This document shows positions 1-7,299 of a stretch of 46,221 bases of DNA, piece after piece. The position numbers and the translations under genes were made by a program. Position 1 is the stretch's first letter, and every line of letters begins with the position of its first letter. Origin of the DNA: SVQP01 sp045594705 (GTDB lineage: Bacteria > Bacillota > Clostridia > Oscillospirales > CAG-272); contig JAZNZB010000037.1 in NCBI GenBank assembly GCA_045594705.1, positions 1 to 46,221 on the forward strand, in the 5' to 3' direction. The notes beneath the pieces are model-generated. The model was given only the letters and a program-made list of their open reading frames with translations. It had not been told where the DNA came from and made no database searches.

Positions 1-244
1 GTTCGTCGGGGGAGTTTTTTGTTTGGGTTTCATCCCGCGTGTCATCCTGAGCGGAGTCCCTGCCCGTCATCCTTGAGCAAAAGTCGGATCGTAGCCATGT
101 CGTTCTGTGAGCCAAGGAGTTGGATTACTAAGTTGTCTTCCTAAGACCGCTTGGCCTCCGACTTGTTCGTCGGGGGAGTTTTTTGTTTGGGTTTCATCCC
201 GCGTGTCATCCTGAGCGGAGTCCCTGCCCGTCATCCTTGAGCAA
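1..244. repeat. 80-bp direct repeat, copies at 1-80 and 165-244
   Basis: Bases 1-80 recur without a difference at 165-244, a period of 164 bp. The intervening 81-164 starts and ends with complementary arms (AAGTCGGA near 79-87, CCGACTT near 157-163), so the unit can fold. The first copy may extend beyond the window start. Both copies contain GTCATCCTGAGC, the signature of the dispersed repeats also seen near 16.6 kb and 46.1 kb. Confidence 0.85.
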
Positions 245-331
245 GCGTTTGGGGCAAGATTCTTCGCTGCGCTCGAGAATGACAGCCCCAAACGCGCCGC
301 GAAGGATCTTGGCAGGGGCTCAGGATGACAC
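203..331. repeat. Dispersed intergenic inverted-repeat element (GTCATCCTGAGC family)
   Basis: GTGTCATCCTGAGC at 203-216 followed by CCCTGCC at 222-228 is the inverted complement of the sequence at 311-331, which reads GGCAGG then GGCTCAGGATGACAC. The left arm carries a 5-bp insertion. The interior (about 246-312) has GC-rich segments that can pair. It lies just upstream of the MoxR operon promoter. No coding function is visible. Confidence 0.7.
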
Positions 332-376
332 TCGGGGGGCAGAAAGCCTGTCCTTTCCGTTAATTCATATCTATTC

Positions 377-405
377 TTGACACCGCTGTAAAAATATGAT
401 ACAAT
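377..405 (+). promoter_or_regulatory. Sigma-A-type promoter for the MoxR operon
   Basis: TTGACA at 377-382 and TACAAT at 400-405, separated by 17 bp, about 30 bp ahead of the start codon. Confidence 0.75.
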
Positions 406-435
406 AAACTGATTAAGTATTTTTTGGAGGCAATT

Positions 436-1407
436 ATGTCGGTTTCTGTATCGCAGAATATTACACAGGTTTATACCAAGATCAAGGACAACATCGGGAA
501 AGTCATCGTAGGCAAAGAGGACACCATTGACATGCTGCTGGTTTCCATGCTGTGCGGCGGTCACGTGCTGCTTGAGGACGTGCCCGGTACGGGTAAGACC
601 ATGCTGATCAAGTCGTTGGCAGCCAGCGTTGGCTGCTCTTTCAAGCGTATTCAGTTCACGCCCGACCTGTTGCCCTCCGATATCACGGGCATCAATTTCT
701 TTAACATGAAAAAGTCTGAGTTTGAGTTCGTGCCCGGCCCGATTTTTGCCAATATCGTACTGGCGGACGAGATCAACCGCGCAACGCCCAAGACGCAGTC
801 AGGCCTTTTGGAGTGTATGGAAGAGGGTCAGACCACCATTGACGGCAAGACCTACCGCTTGGCCGCTCCCTTTATGGTCATTGCGACCCAGAACCCTGTG
901 GAAAATATGGGTACCTTCCCGCTGCCCGAGGCTCAGCTGGACAGATTTTTGATGAAGGGAAGCATGGAATACCCCAACCATATCGAGGGCGTCAACATTC
1001 TGGAACGCTTTGATAAGGCAAGTCCTCTGGAGAAGCTTACGCCCGTGGTCACCGAGCAGGAGCTTTGCCGCGCGATCGAGGAGCTGCCCAAGGTATACGT
1101 TTGCCGTGAGCTGATGAGTTACATTACCAATATCGTGGAAAAAACCAGAAAATATCCCAAGGTCATCCTTGGCGTCAGCCCCCGCGGTGCGCTCGCATTG
1201 ATGAAGGCTGCCAAGGGATATGCTGCCATTGCGGGCAGAAACTACGTCATTCCCGACGACGTCAAGCGCGCCGCGCATCCCGTGCTGGATCACAGAATCA
1301 TGCTGGAAAACTCTGCGCGTATTCATAAGAATGCCGCGTATAACGTCATTGAAGACATTCTCGGTACGGTCACGGTACCCACCGAGGCGGTATTTGAGGA
1401 GAGATAA
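436..1407 (+). CDS. MoxR-family AAA+ ATPase
   Basis: AAA+ ATPase of the MoxR family, chaperone-like proteins usually encoded with DUF58 proteins and thought to assemble or activate partner complexes at the membrane. Walker A (GTGKT) lies near residues 50-56 and Walker B (LADEINRA) near 108-115, followed by the typical TQNPVE segment and a C-terminal lid. At 323 aa the length is normal for the family. A TTG at 424 is in frame, but GGAGG at 426-430 places initiation at the ATG at 436. The stop overlaps the next start (TAATG), indicating translational coupling to the DUF58 gene. A consensus promoter lies at 377-405. The partner complex here is unknown. Confidence 0.93.
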   Translation: MSVSVSQNITQVYTKIKDNIGKVIVGKEDTIDMLLVSMLCGGHVLLEDVPGTGKTMLIKSLAASVGCSFKRIQFTPDLLPSDITGINFFNMKKSEFEFVPGPIFANIVLADEINRATPKTQSGLLECMEEGQTTIDGKTYRLAAPFMVIATQNPVENMGTFPLPEAQLDRFLMKGSMEYPNHIEGVNILERFDKASPLEKLTPVVTEQELCRAIEELPKVYVCRELMSYITNIVEKTRKYPKVILGVSPRGALALMKAAKGYAAIAGRNYVIPDDVKRAAHPVLDHRIMLENSARIHKNAAYNVIEDILGTVTVPTEAVFEER

Positions 1408-2597
1408 TGTCGGCTGAAGCATTAAAAGGCGTTGCTGAGTACATCACAGACATGGCCGACCGACTCGTAGAGTTTGCGCAAACTCCCGAGTTTTACGTGC
1501 TTGTCTCGCTGCTGGCCCTTGCGCTGGTGGCTCTGGTGCTGTACCGCATCTATATCGCTCTTCGCAATAAGCGACTTGGCAGAATCGAGTATTCGCGCTC
1601 GTTCTCCGAGGTCGGCGTGCATGAGGGCGATGAGGTCGAGCTGATCGAAACCGTGCGAAACACGGGCGCGTTTCCGCTTTTGTGGGTGGATATCGAGTCG
1701 TATTTCTATAACGAGCTGGAGCTGGAGGAATACGAGCGAGATCCCGCTGAGCCGGACAAGATGCAATATCTGATCAGCCGATTCAACCTGTGGCCATATA
1801 TGCAGATCCGCCGCAGACATAAGGTCATTTGTAAAAAAAGAGGGCATTATTCCTTGCACGTTGCGTCCATCTATTCCAAGACCGGACCGATCGCGCAGGA
1901 TGCGCCCGCCGAGATATTCGTGTATCCCAAGGCGATTCCGCTGGATATGCAGGAGTTTGCCCAAGGGAGACTGCAGGGTGACTACGTCAGCCGCCGCCCG
2001 CTGTACAGCGATCCCTTTTCCTTTGCGGGCATTCGCGATTATCGGTTTGGCGACCAGATCTCACAGATCAATTTCAAGGCGTCGGCACGCGTACCGTTTG
2101 GCGGTGCGTCCACCTCGCCCTTCAAGGTCAATTCCAGGGAGTTTTGCGCCAGCCGTCGCATGATGATCTATATGGACTTTCATCTGCCCATGGGGCAGAG
2201 CATGGACGGCGCAGAATATAACCGCCGCGGTGAGCAGGGGCTTTCCTTCTGCGCAGCCTTGGTCAGAGAAGCGGCCTATGGGGGCTTCCGCGTCGGTTTT
2301 GCCGCAAACTGTAAATCGCAGAACGGCGAGATGTCGCTGCGTTTCCCCTGCGAGAGCGGTCAGGCGCATATGCTGGAGATCCTAAAGGAAATGGCTTGCA
2401 TCACGCCCCGCGAGGGCGGCTCGTTTGCATCTCTTTTGGAGAATGCGGTCACCGAGGGGATGTCGGATACCGAAATTGTGATCGTGGCCTTTGCCGAAAA
2501 CCCCGAGGTGCAGGCGAGAACCGATACGCTGGAGCGTCTTGGCAACTCGGTGCAGGTGATCATCTTGGAAGGGGAGGAAGCTTGGGATGGCGAATGA
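1407..2597 (+). CDS. DUF58 domain membrane protein
   Basis: A single predicted membrane helix (about residues 28-50) is followed by a cytosolic or surface region that ends in a DUF58 domain. The family motif is present near residues 208-228, with YRFGDQ followed by INFKASAR, equivalent to the usual Y..GD..R.I.WKA.AR. DUF58 proteins are the standard partners of MoxR ATPases, and their C-terminal part often resembles a VWA fold. The start overlaps the moxR stop by 1 nt, and the 3' end overlaps the next gene by 11 nt, so the three genes form one transcript. The biochemical role of the family is not settled. At 396 aa it is of usual length. Confidence 0.9.
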   Translation: MSAEALKGVAEYITDMADRLVEFAQTPEFYVLVSLLALALVALVLYRIYIALRNKRLGRIEYSRSFSEVGVHEGDEVELIETVRNTGAFPLLWVDIESYFYNELELEEYERDPAEPDKMQYLISRFNLWPYMQIRRRHKVICKKRGHYSLHVASIYSKTGPIAQDAPAEIFVYPKAIPLDMQEFAQGRLQGDYVSRRPLYSDPFSFAGIRDYRFGDQISQINFKASARVPFGGASTSPFKVNSREFCASRRMMIYMDFHLPMGQSMDGAEYNRRGEQGLSFCAALVREAAYGGFRVGFAANCKSQNGEMSLRFPCESGQAHMLEILKEMACITPREGGSFASLLENAVTEGMSDTEIVIVAFAENPEVQARTDTLERLGNSVQVIILEGEEAWDGE

Positions 2598-4026
2598 AGC
2601 AAAGCTGAATCAACAGTATACAGAGCTCTTGCACCGGTTTGAGGGCACCTCCACCTGGCGTGAGTTTTTAGAGCTTGCAAAGCAGTTCCGCGAGCTGGAT
2701 ACCTTCAAGGATGCCTCCACGTATTACACCAGATGCGTGCGTGCGGCTTCTGCGGGCGCGTACCGTGAATACCGCGAGGAGTTTACCTCTCGCCCCGATC
2801 TCTCGAGTGACGACTATTTCGAGGCGGCAGCCGTGCTTTCTCAGATCTCGGACTATATGGACGCGCGAGAATGGGCGCGTACCTATAAGGCCAAGGCAAC
2901 CGCGCTTTGCTATGCCGAGGCGATCGCACTGTACGAGCAGAGCGAGGGACGCTGGCAGAATATGCGCGAGGCGTATTACAAGATGAATAAGATCAAGGGA
3001 TATAAGGATTCCCGCGATCTGGTCGAAAGATACCAAAAGCACTATGCCGAATGCGCGTACGCAGCGGCCAACGAGATTTATGAAAAGGCACAGACCGGCC
3101 CCGAATTTATCGAGGCAGCCGAGATCTTTGAGCAGATCCCCGAGTATTCGGACAGCGCAACGCTGGCGCAAAAGGCGCGCAAGGCGGCCTCCAAATATAA
3201 GTCAAGTGCGCCCAAGGCTCCCAAAAAGCCCAAGGCACAAAAGGAGCAGGAGCAAGAACAGGTCGAAAAGGTGACTCCCGCGCGCCAAAAGCGCGCGAGG
3301 GCCGAGGACAGCGTCAGTGGCGTGGACTTTGGCGAGATCTGGCAGACCATCAACAAAAAGAGATTGATCTTCGGTCTTGCGGGCATGGTTATCTGTGGCG
3401 TCGGCCTTTGGGGCTCTGCCTTCTTTGCATCTCACAATATCGATCCCTCAAACGATTTTTTGGTGCTGCACGGTGACAAGATCAGAGGCATCAGCGTGCT
3501 CATGGTCATCTTTGGTGCGGTGTTCGCCATCATTGAATTTTTCCGCATGCTCTCGCCCTCGCTCAAGCGCAAGCTTGCGCTCAAGGTGCTGGAGGTAGGA
3601 AAGCGCGTGGCAAAGCCTGTGCTCAAGGCACTGGACCGCGTGCTTGGCTTTGTGGGCATTTCTATCGGCAAGCAACGGCTCAAGGGCAAGGATGAAAAGA
3701 GCTTTGTCTACGTCGAAAAGCCGCAAAAGGCAAAAAAGAACAAAAAGCTGCGCAACGAGGGCAAGTGGCACGAGCTGCCCGATAATGCCGCGCGCGTACG
3801 CTTCATTTTTGTGGACTACATGATCCGCAAGATCAAGCAGGGCTATCGCATGAAGTATCATCAGACGCCCTTGGAGATCGGCCGCGAGATTGCGGTCGAG
3901 GACGACGAAAAGCAGCTGTTTGAGGTTTACCAGACCGCTCGCTACGCGGGTTGGGCGGCAAACGAGGTGATCGATAACGACCTGGTCGACAGACTGGTGC
4001 AGATCAATCTCAAAAAAACACAGTAA
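2587..4026 (+). CDS. Helical-repeat membrane protein with DUF4129-like C-terminus
   Basis: 479 aa. Residues 1-200 are helical with repeated aromatic/Asp-Ser motifs (FKDA, YKDS, YSDS) typical of TPR/Sel1-like repeats in Clostridia. A Lys/Glu-rich linker (about 200-245) precedes two membrane helices (about 259-281 and 300-321). The C-terminus (about 392-478) matches the pattern of DUF4129, with a helix, then YHQTPLEIG, then a Y..ARYAG segment. In the usual MoxR-DUF58 operon DUF4129 is fused to or follows a transglutaminase domain. None is visible here, so this looks like a reduced or rearranged third component. The ATG at 2587 has GGGGAGG upstream. The DUF4129 assignment is by pattern only. Confidence 0.72.
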   Translation: MANEAKLNQQYTELLHRFEGTSTWREFLELAKQFRELDTFKDASTYYTRCVRAASAGAYREYREEFTSRPDLSSDDYFEAAAVLSQISDYMDAREWARTYKAKATALCYAEAIALYEQSEGRWQNMREAYYKMNKIKGYKDSRDLVERYQKHYAECAYAAANEIYEKAQTGPEFIEAAEIFEQIPEYSDSATLAQKARKAASKYKSSAPKAPKKPKAQKEQEQEQVEKVTPARQKRARAEDSVSGVDFGEIWQTINKKRLIFGLAGMVICGVGLWGSAFFASHNIDPSNDFLVLHGDKIRGISVLMVIFGAVFAIIEFFRMLSPSLKRKLALKVLEVGKRVAKPVLKALDRVLGFVGISIGKQRLKGKDEKSFVYVEKPQKAKKNKKLRNEGKWHELPDNAARVRFIFVDYMIRKIKQGYRMKYHQTPLEIGREIAVEDDEKQLFEVYQTARYAGWAANEVIDNDLVDRLVQINLKKTQ

Positions 4027-4041
4027 AAACACAGTAAAAAA

Positions 4042-4086
4042 CTCTTGGAGTGCTTGCCTTGTCGGCAGGTGCTCCAAGAGCTTTTA
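4042..4086. terminator. Bidirectional terminator between convergent genes
   Basis: CTCTTGGAG (4042-4050) pairs with CTCCAAGAG (4072-4080), with an inner TGCC/GGCA. It is flanked by A-rich sequence on the left and CTTTTATT on the right, so it can serve the MoxR operon and the opposing small-gene cluster. Confidence 0.75.
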
Positions 4087-4431
4087 TTATCCCATAAACA
4101 GCAGCAGCGCGAGCAGGGGCAGGAGCTCGGACGAATCGTGCTTGCCCTCGTCGCCGCCGCGCGACATGAGCAAAATGAGTGCCAGCAGCAAAAGATCATC
4201 CGAGCGCAAGCCCCCAAAGCCCGAGAACAGGGAGGAGAGCATGCCGGGTTGCTCGCCTTTTTCGGAGACGGCAGAGGCGGACAGGGAAATGGGCTCTTTC
4301 GTGGGCTCGGGTGCTTGGGGCTGCGGGTCAAGCATCTCTTTCTCGTCCTGCGGGTTGGAAAACGCAGTGCCGTTGTAATTGTCGGGCACGTACGTGCCGT
4401 GAAGCTGCCTGCGTGGCGGTTTTACGTACAT
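4087..4431 (-). CDS. Small protein with two hydrophobic C-terminal segments
   Basis: 114 aa, not recognised. The N-terminal half is hydrophilic and Pro-rich. The C-terminal third has two short Leu-rich stretches (DLLLLALILLM and LLPLLALLLFM) separated by a charged segment containing RGGDEGK. The longest ORF starts further upstream, but GGAGG five bases before the ATG at 4431 fixes the start. A perfect GC hairpin (4445-4461) sits directly ahead of this ribosome binding site. It is the last gene of a three-gene leftward cluster, separated from the previous gene by 164 bp of structured sequence. The repeated acidic and Leu-rich layout suggests membrane association. No function can be assigned. 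Confidence 0.6.
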   Translation of the reverse strand: MYVKPPRRQLHGTYVPDNYNGTAFSNPQDEKEMLDPQPQAPEPTKEPISLSASAVSEKGEQPGMLSSLFSGFGGLRSDDLLLLALILLMSRGGDEGKHDSSELLPLLALLLFMG

Positions 4432-4595
4432 AATAGCCTCCATTCCGCCGCTCTGCGGCGGCACAAATACGTTTTGAAATCAACCCGGGTTGCTCTGCAA
4501 CAAAATGGGTTGGGCCCCATTTTCAGGGTTGATTTGTGCGTGAAACAGTGAGCTTTGGGTCCTGAGAGCTGAACTTTCACGCCGGCCTCCATGGT
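4432..4595 (-). other. Structured intergenic leader with three inverted repeats
   Basis: Read on the minus strand: CGTGAAA...TTTCACG (about 4544-4584); a nested stem AAATCAACCC...GGGTTGATTT (4477-4537) enclosing AAAATGGG...CCCATTTT; and a CCGCCG...CGGCGG hairpin (4445-4461). It could be a cis-acting leader of the 4087-4431 gene, an sRNA or a decayed repeat. Confidence 0.45.
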
Positions 4596-4931
4596 TTATT
4601 TGAGTTGCCGCATGATCTCGCCAATGCGGCCGAACATGATCAGCTTGTCGATCGCTTCGCATCTCTGCGGGCTCATGTAGGGCTTGAGCGCAAGCAGCAG
4701 AGCGGTTTTGTCATCCTTGTAATCTCCCGCACCCTTGCCCTTGAGCGTCGGACCGATGGCGGACATCAGCACGGGCAGCTTGGTCAAAAGCTCGGGCGGC
4801 AACGCACCCCAAAGCCCTGCATCTGCACCCACGGGCGTGCTTGGGGGAGTATCAGACGCTTCTCCTGCCGCCCGTACCTCGGGATCGTCCAAAAGCTGCG
4901 CCAGAAGGTCCGCTTTTTCCTGCTCAGCCAT
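4596..4931 (-). CDS. Small unrecognised protein, middle gene of cluster
   Basis: 111 aa, no confident family. The N-terminus (AEQEKADLLAQLLDDPEV) is helical and acidic, followed by a low-complexity Pro/Thr/Ala segment and a C-terminal helical region with LLLALKPYMSP and DKLIMFGRIGEIMRQL. No signal peptide or clear membrane helix is seen. The ATG at 4931 lies inside the 3' end of the upstream gene (8-nt overlap), so the two are probably translated together. An in-frame GTG at 4943 is the alternative start. The tight coupling suggests the two products act together. Function unknown. Confidence 0.6.
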   Translation of the reverse strand: MAEQEKADLLAQLLDDPEVRAAGEASDTPPSTPVGADAGLWGALPPELLTKLPVLMSAIGPTLKGKGAGDYKDDKTALLLALKPYMSPQRCEAIDKLIMFGRIGEIMRQLK

Positions 4932-5157
4932 GATGCTGTCCACCCTTTTGCATGCTTGCCAGCTTCTCGGTCAAGCCCTTCAGATCCTCATCGGTTGCCA
5001 TGGAAAGAGCTGCACGGATGAGAGATATGTTGGTTGCGTTGATCTGTATGGCTGAGGTGTCGATTCCTGCTTCTGCGGCTAATTTTTTGATCACGATGGC
5101 AAGCTGCTTGTCATTGAGTGCAAGCAGCTGATTGACTGCATTACGGTCGAGTGTCAT
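4924..5157 (-). CDS. Small helical protein, first gene of cluster
   Basis: 77 aa, soluble and helical, not recognised. It has two predicted helices around NQLLALNDKQLAIVIKKLA and LIRAALSMATDEDLKGL, and ends in Gly/His. AAGGAG eight bases before the ATG at 5157 sets the start; the longer in-frame TTG start at 5175 lies upstream of this site. The 3' end overlaps the next gene by 8 nt. No clear promoter was found, although the 140-bp region up to the lipid kinase gene must hold divergent promoters. The regular hydrophobic spacing resembles small helical adaptor or spore-associated proteins, but this is only an impression. Confidence 0.6.
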   Translation of the reverse strand: MTLDRNAVNQLLALNDKQLAIVIKKLAAEAGIDTSAIQINATNISLIRAALSMATDEDLKGLTEKLASMQKGGQHHG

Positions 5158-5227
5158 GAAAGAGACTCCTTTCAAATAATTCTTGCTTTAACAGGGTATG
5201 AAGCAGATGAAATTTCTGTGAAAACGG

Positions 5228-5257
5228 TAGACAAAAGAAGGGACGGTATGGTATAAT
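5228..5257 (+). promoter_or_regulatory. Promoter of the lipid kinase-phosphoesterase pair
   Basis: TAGACA at 5228-5233, an 18-bp spacer and TATAAT at 5252-5257, with an extended -10 (TGG just upstream). Confidence 0.7.
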
Positions 5258-5298
5258 AAAACAAAGTGTATCAAATTTAACCAAAGGAAAGTAATTGT

Positions 5299-6267
5299 AT
5301 GAATCAAAGCATTAAGCACGTTTTTCTTCTCAATCCCGCTGCGGGAAAGGGAGAGATGCAGGCTGCTTTACGTGAGCAGATCGACCGCGTGTGCACCGAA
5401 AGAGGTGTGGATTATGAAATACATCACACAAAGGGCTCGGGCGAGGCGACCGAGTACGTCAGAGAATGCTGCTTGCAGTATCCGGACGTGCAGTTGCGCT
5501 TTTATGCTTGCGGAGGCGACGGCACGGTCAATGAAACGGTCAACGGCGCATATGGCTTTGAGCATGCGTCTGTCGGCATTGTTCCCGTGGGCACGGGAAA
5601 CGATTTCGTACGCAATTTTGAGGGCAACGAGGCCTTTTTGGACATTGCGGCACAGCTGGACGGACAGACCGCGAGGCTGGATCTGTTGAAATATAACGAC
5701 AAGCTTTGCACCAATATGGTCAATATCGGATTTGACTGCGAGGTGGTCAAGCAGACCGCTAAGCTCAAGAGAAGTAAGCTGATCCCTGCCGGCATGGCGT
5801 ATATTGCGGGACTTGTGATCACACTGATCCGCAAGCCGGGCGTCAAGGCAAGCGTTTCTCTGGACGGTGGCGAGATGCAGAAGAGAAACATGCTGCTGAC
5901 TGCCGTGGCAAACGGCGCATGGTGCGGAGGCGGATTTCATTCCACGCCCTTGGCACTTCTTGACGACGGCGTGCTGGACGTTCTGTTGATCAAGAATGTG
6001 ACCAGAATCCGTTTTCTGACATTGGTTAAGCTGTATAAGCAGGGCACCTTTATTGATCACAAAAAGGCGCGTCAAGTGATCGATTACGCCAAGTGCCACA
6101 CGATCCGCTATACGTTTGACGGCACGCAGAGCATTTGCGTGGACGGAGAGGTGACACAGGTGGATGAGCTGGAGGTGTGCGCCGTGCGTGACGCGCTTCG
6201 CCTGATCGTGCCTCGCGGTGTCAAGTATCAGCCCACGGTAAACGAGATTTTGGTGGGAACTTGTTAA
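5299..6267 (+). CDS. Diacylglycerol kinase-like lipid kinase (YegS/DgkB family)
   Basis: 322 aa. Catalyses ATP-dependent phosphorylation of a lipid, most likely diacylglycerol to phosphatidic acid, feeding phospholipid and lipoteichoic acid turnover at the inner membrane face. Family motifs are clear: NPAAGKG near residue 12, GGDGTVNE at about 72-79 (nucleotide binding) and PVGTGNDF near 96-104. The C-terminal domain carries CVDGE. The length matches the family. The ATG at 5299 is preceded by AAAGGAAAG and a good promoter. It is followed after one base by the YfcE-like gene, so the two are co-transcribed. The exact lipid substrate cannot be read from sequence. Confidence 0.92.
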   Translation: MNQSIKHVFLLNPAAGKGEMQAALREQIDRVCTERGVDYEIHHTKGSGEATEYVRECCLQYPDVQLRFYACGGDGTVNETVNGAYGFEHASVGIVPVGTGNDFVRNFEGNEAFLDIAAQLDGQTARLDLLKYNDKLCTNMVNIGFDCEVVKQTAKLKRSKLIPAGMAYIAGLVITLIRKPGVKASVSLDGGEMQKRNMLLTAVANGAWCGGGFHSTPLALLDDGVLDVLLIKNVTRIRFLTLVKLYKQGTFIDHKKARQVIDYAKCHTIRYTFDGTQSICVDGEVTQVDELEVCAVRDALRLIVPRGVKYQPTVNEILVGTC

Positions 6268-6268
6268 G

Positions 6269-6775
6269 ATGGAATATCTGGTGATCTCGGATTCCCATGG
6301 CAGAGCGGATCTTGTGGATCTGGCCGTAGAGAGACAGGTGCGTCCGCCCGATGCAGTCCTGTTTTTGGGTGACGGCTTGCACGATCTGCGCGTGCTGGCG
6401 TATGGGGATATATGTGTGAGATGCGTGCGCGGTAACTGCGATTTTTCTTGCACGTTTGAAGGGCAGAGCGTGCCCGAGCACGCGTTGCTTGAGATAGGAG
6501 CGTATCGTATTCTGATGATGCACGGGCATACCCACGGCGTCAAGAGCGGACTTTCGCGTGCTGTTTCGTTTGCAGTCCAATGCGAGGCGGACGTGCTTTT
6601 GTATGGGCACACGCATGTGCAGAAGCAGGATTGGCTGGATGCCGGTTCTTGTGTTGGCTCGTGTGAGCTCAAAAAGCCGTTGTTGATCTGTAATCCGGGT
6701 AGCCTGCACGATGGACGCTTTGGCACGCTGAGCGTGCGCAACGAGGGCGTGTTATTCGGCTTTGGTTGCTTGTAA
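6269..6775 (+). CDS. YfcE/MJ0936-type metallophosphoesterase
   Basis: 168 aa calcineurin-like phosphodiesterase with all metal-binding motifs in order: SDSHGR near the N-terminus, FLGDG, GNCD, HGHTHG and GHTH, ending with CNPGS. Members hydrolyse phosphodiesters with two divalent metals; physiological substrates are generally unknown. It begins one base after the stop of the lipid kinase gene and has no separate ribosome binding site beyond that gene's 3' end, so it relies on coupling. Cytosolic, full length. A terminator follows at 6780-6812. Confidence 0.92.
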   Translation: MEYLVISDSHGRADLVDLAVERQVRPPDAVLFLGDGLHDLRVLAYGDICVRCVRGNCDFSCTFEGQSVPEHALLEIGAYRILMMHGHTHGVKSGLSRAVSFAVQCEADVLLYGHTHVQKQDWLDAGSCVGSCELKKPLLICNPGSLHDGRFGTLSVRNEGVLFGFGCL

Positions 6776-6779
6776 GCGC

Positions 6780-6812
6780 AAAAAAAGAACCCCCGTGTCG
6801 GGAGTTCTCTCT
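6780..6812. terminator. Bidirectional terminator
   Basis: A 9-bp stem with one mismatch (6787-6795 with 6799-6107 of the same segment, i.e. 6799-6807) flanked by AAAAAAA on the left, which becomes a T-run for the leftward spoVG transcript. The right side is TCTCTT. Confidence 0.65.
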
Positions 6813-6829
6813 TGACAGCGGGAGTTTGC

Positions 6830-7126
6830 TTAAAACGTTGCAAGTTCCTCTGCAGGAGCCTGTGCAGCCAACTCAAGCTCCTTCTGGTAAGCCTCGATCA
6901 CAGCCTGTTCGAGCATAGCACGAAACTGTGCATTGATGGGATGTGCAATATCCCTGTATGTCTCGTCGGGATTTTTGCGGCTGGGCATTACGATAAAGTA
7001 CTTATCGCGTGCATTGATGACCTTGATGTCATGTACAGCCAGCTGGTGATCAAAGGTGATGGAGACGATGGCTTTCATAGGGCCGTCATCAAAAAGTTTT
7101 CTGATCTTGATATCAGTGATCTGCAT
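6830..7126 (-). CDS. spoVG: SpoVG, site-specific RNA/DNA-binding regulator
   Basis: 98 aa, full length. SpoVG is a small conserved nucleic-acid-binding regulator, known in Bacillus for septation during sporulation and in other Firmicutes for capsule, virulence and cell-wall control. The N-terminus MQITDIKIRK, the central FIVMPSRK and the following DIAHPIN motif are diagnostic. GGAGGT eight bases upstream of the ATG fixes the start. It is monocistronic, leftward, between the phosphoesterase and murC, with divergent control regions shared with murC (7127-7299). A TATAAT-like -10 is visible on the minus strand at 7209-7214, but its best -35 is 19 bp away, so the promoter is uncertain. Sporulation of the host is suggested, not proven. 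Confidence 0.96.
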   Translation of the reverse strand: MQITDIKIRKLFDDGPMKAIVSITFDHQLAVHDIKVINARDKYFIVMPSRKNPDETYRDIAHPINAQFRAMLEQAVIEAYQKELELAAQAPAEELATF

Positions 7127-7299
7127 AAATCAGACCTCCGTCTTCATAAAGTTTACAGTATGAGAAGATCGAAGAGATAAGCCGATAAAGATAGTACTGC
7201 ATATTAGCATTATAAAGTCTTTATGTGATAATTATTCAATCACAATCGGTTTTTTTTGTGAATTTTTCAAAATATTCGTATAGATTTTAAGGAGAGAAT

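Noticed and set aside
5368..6876. 502-codon frame on the minus strand opposite the lipid kinase and YfcE genes
   Set aside because: Antisense shadow of two genes with clear motifs; low-complexity His/Ser-rich translation.
7256..7284. TTGTGA-N17-TATAGA promoter for murC
   Set aside because: Transcription would start on the ribosome binding site, leaving no leader.
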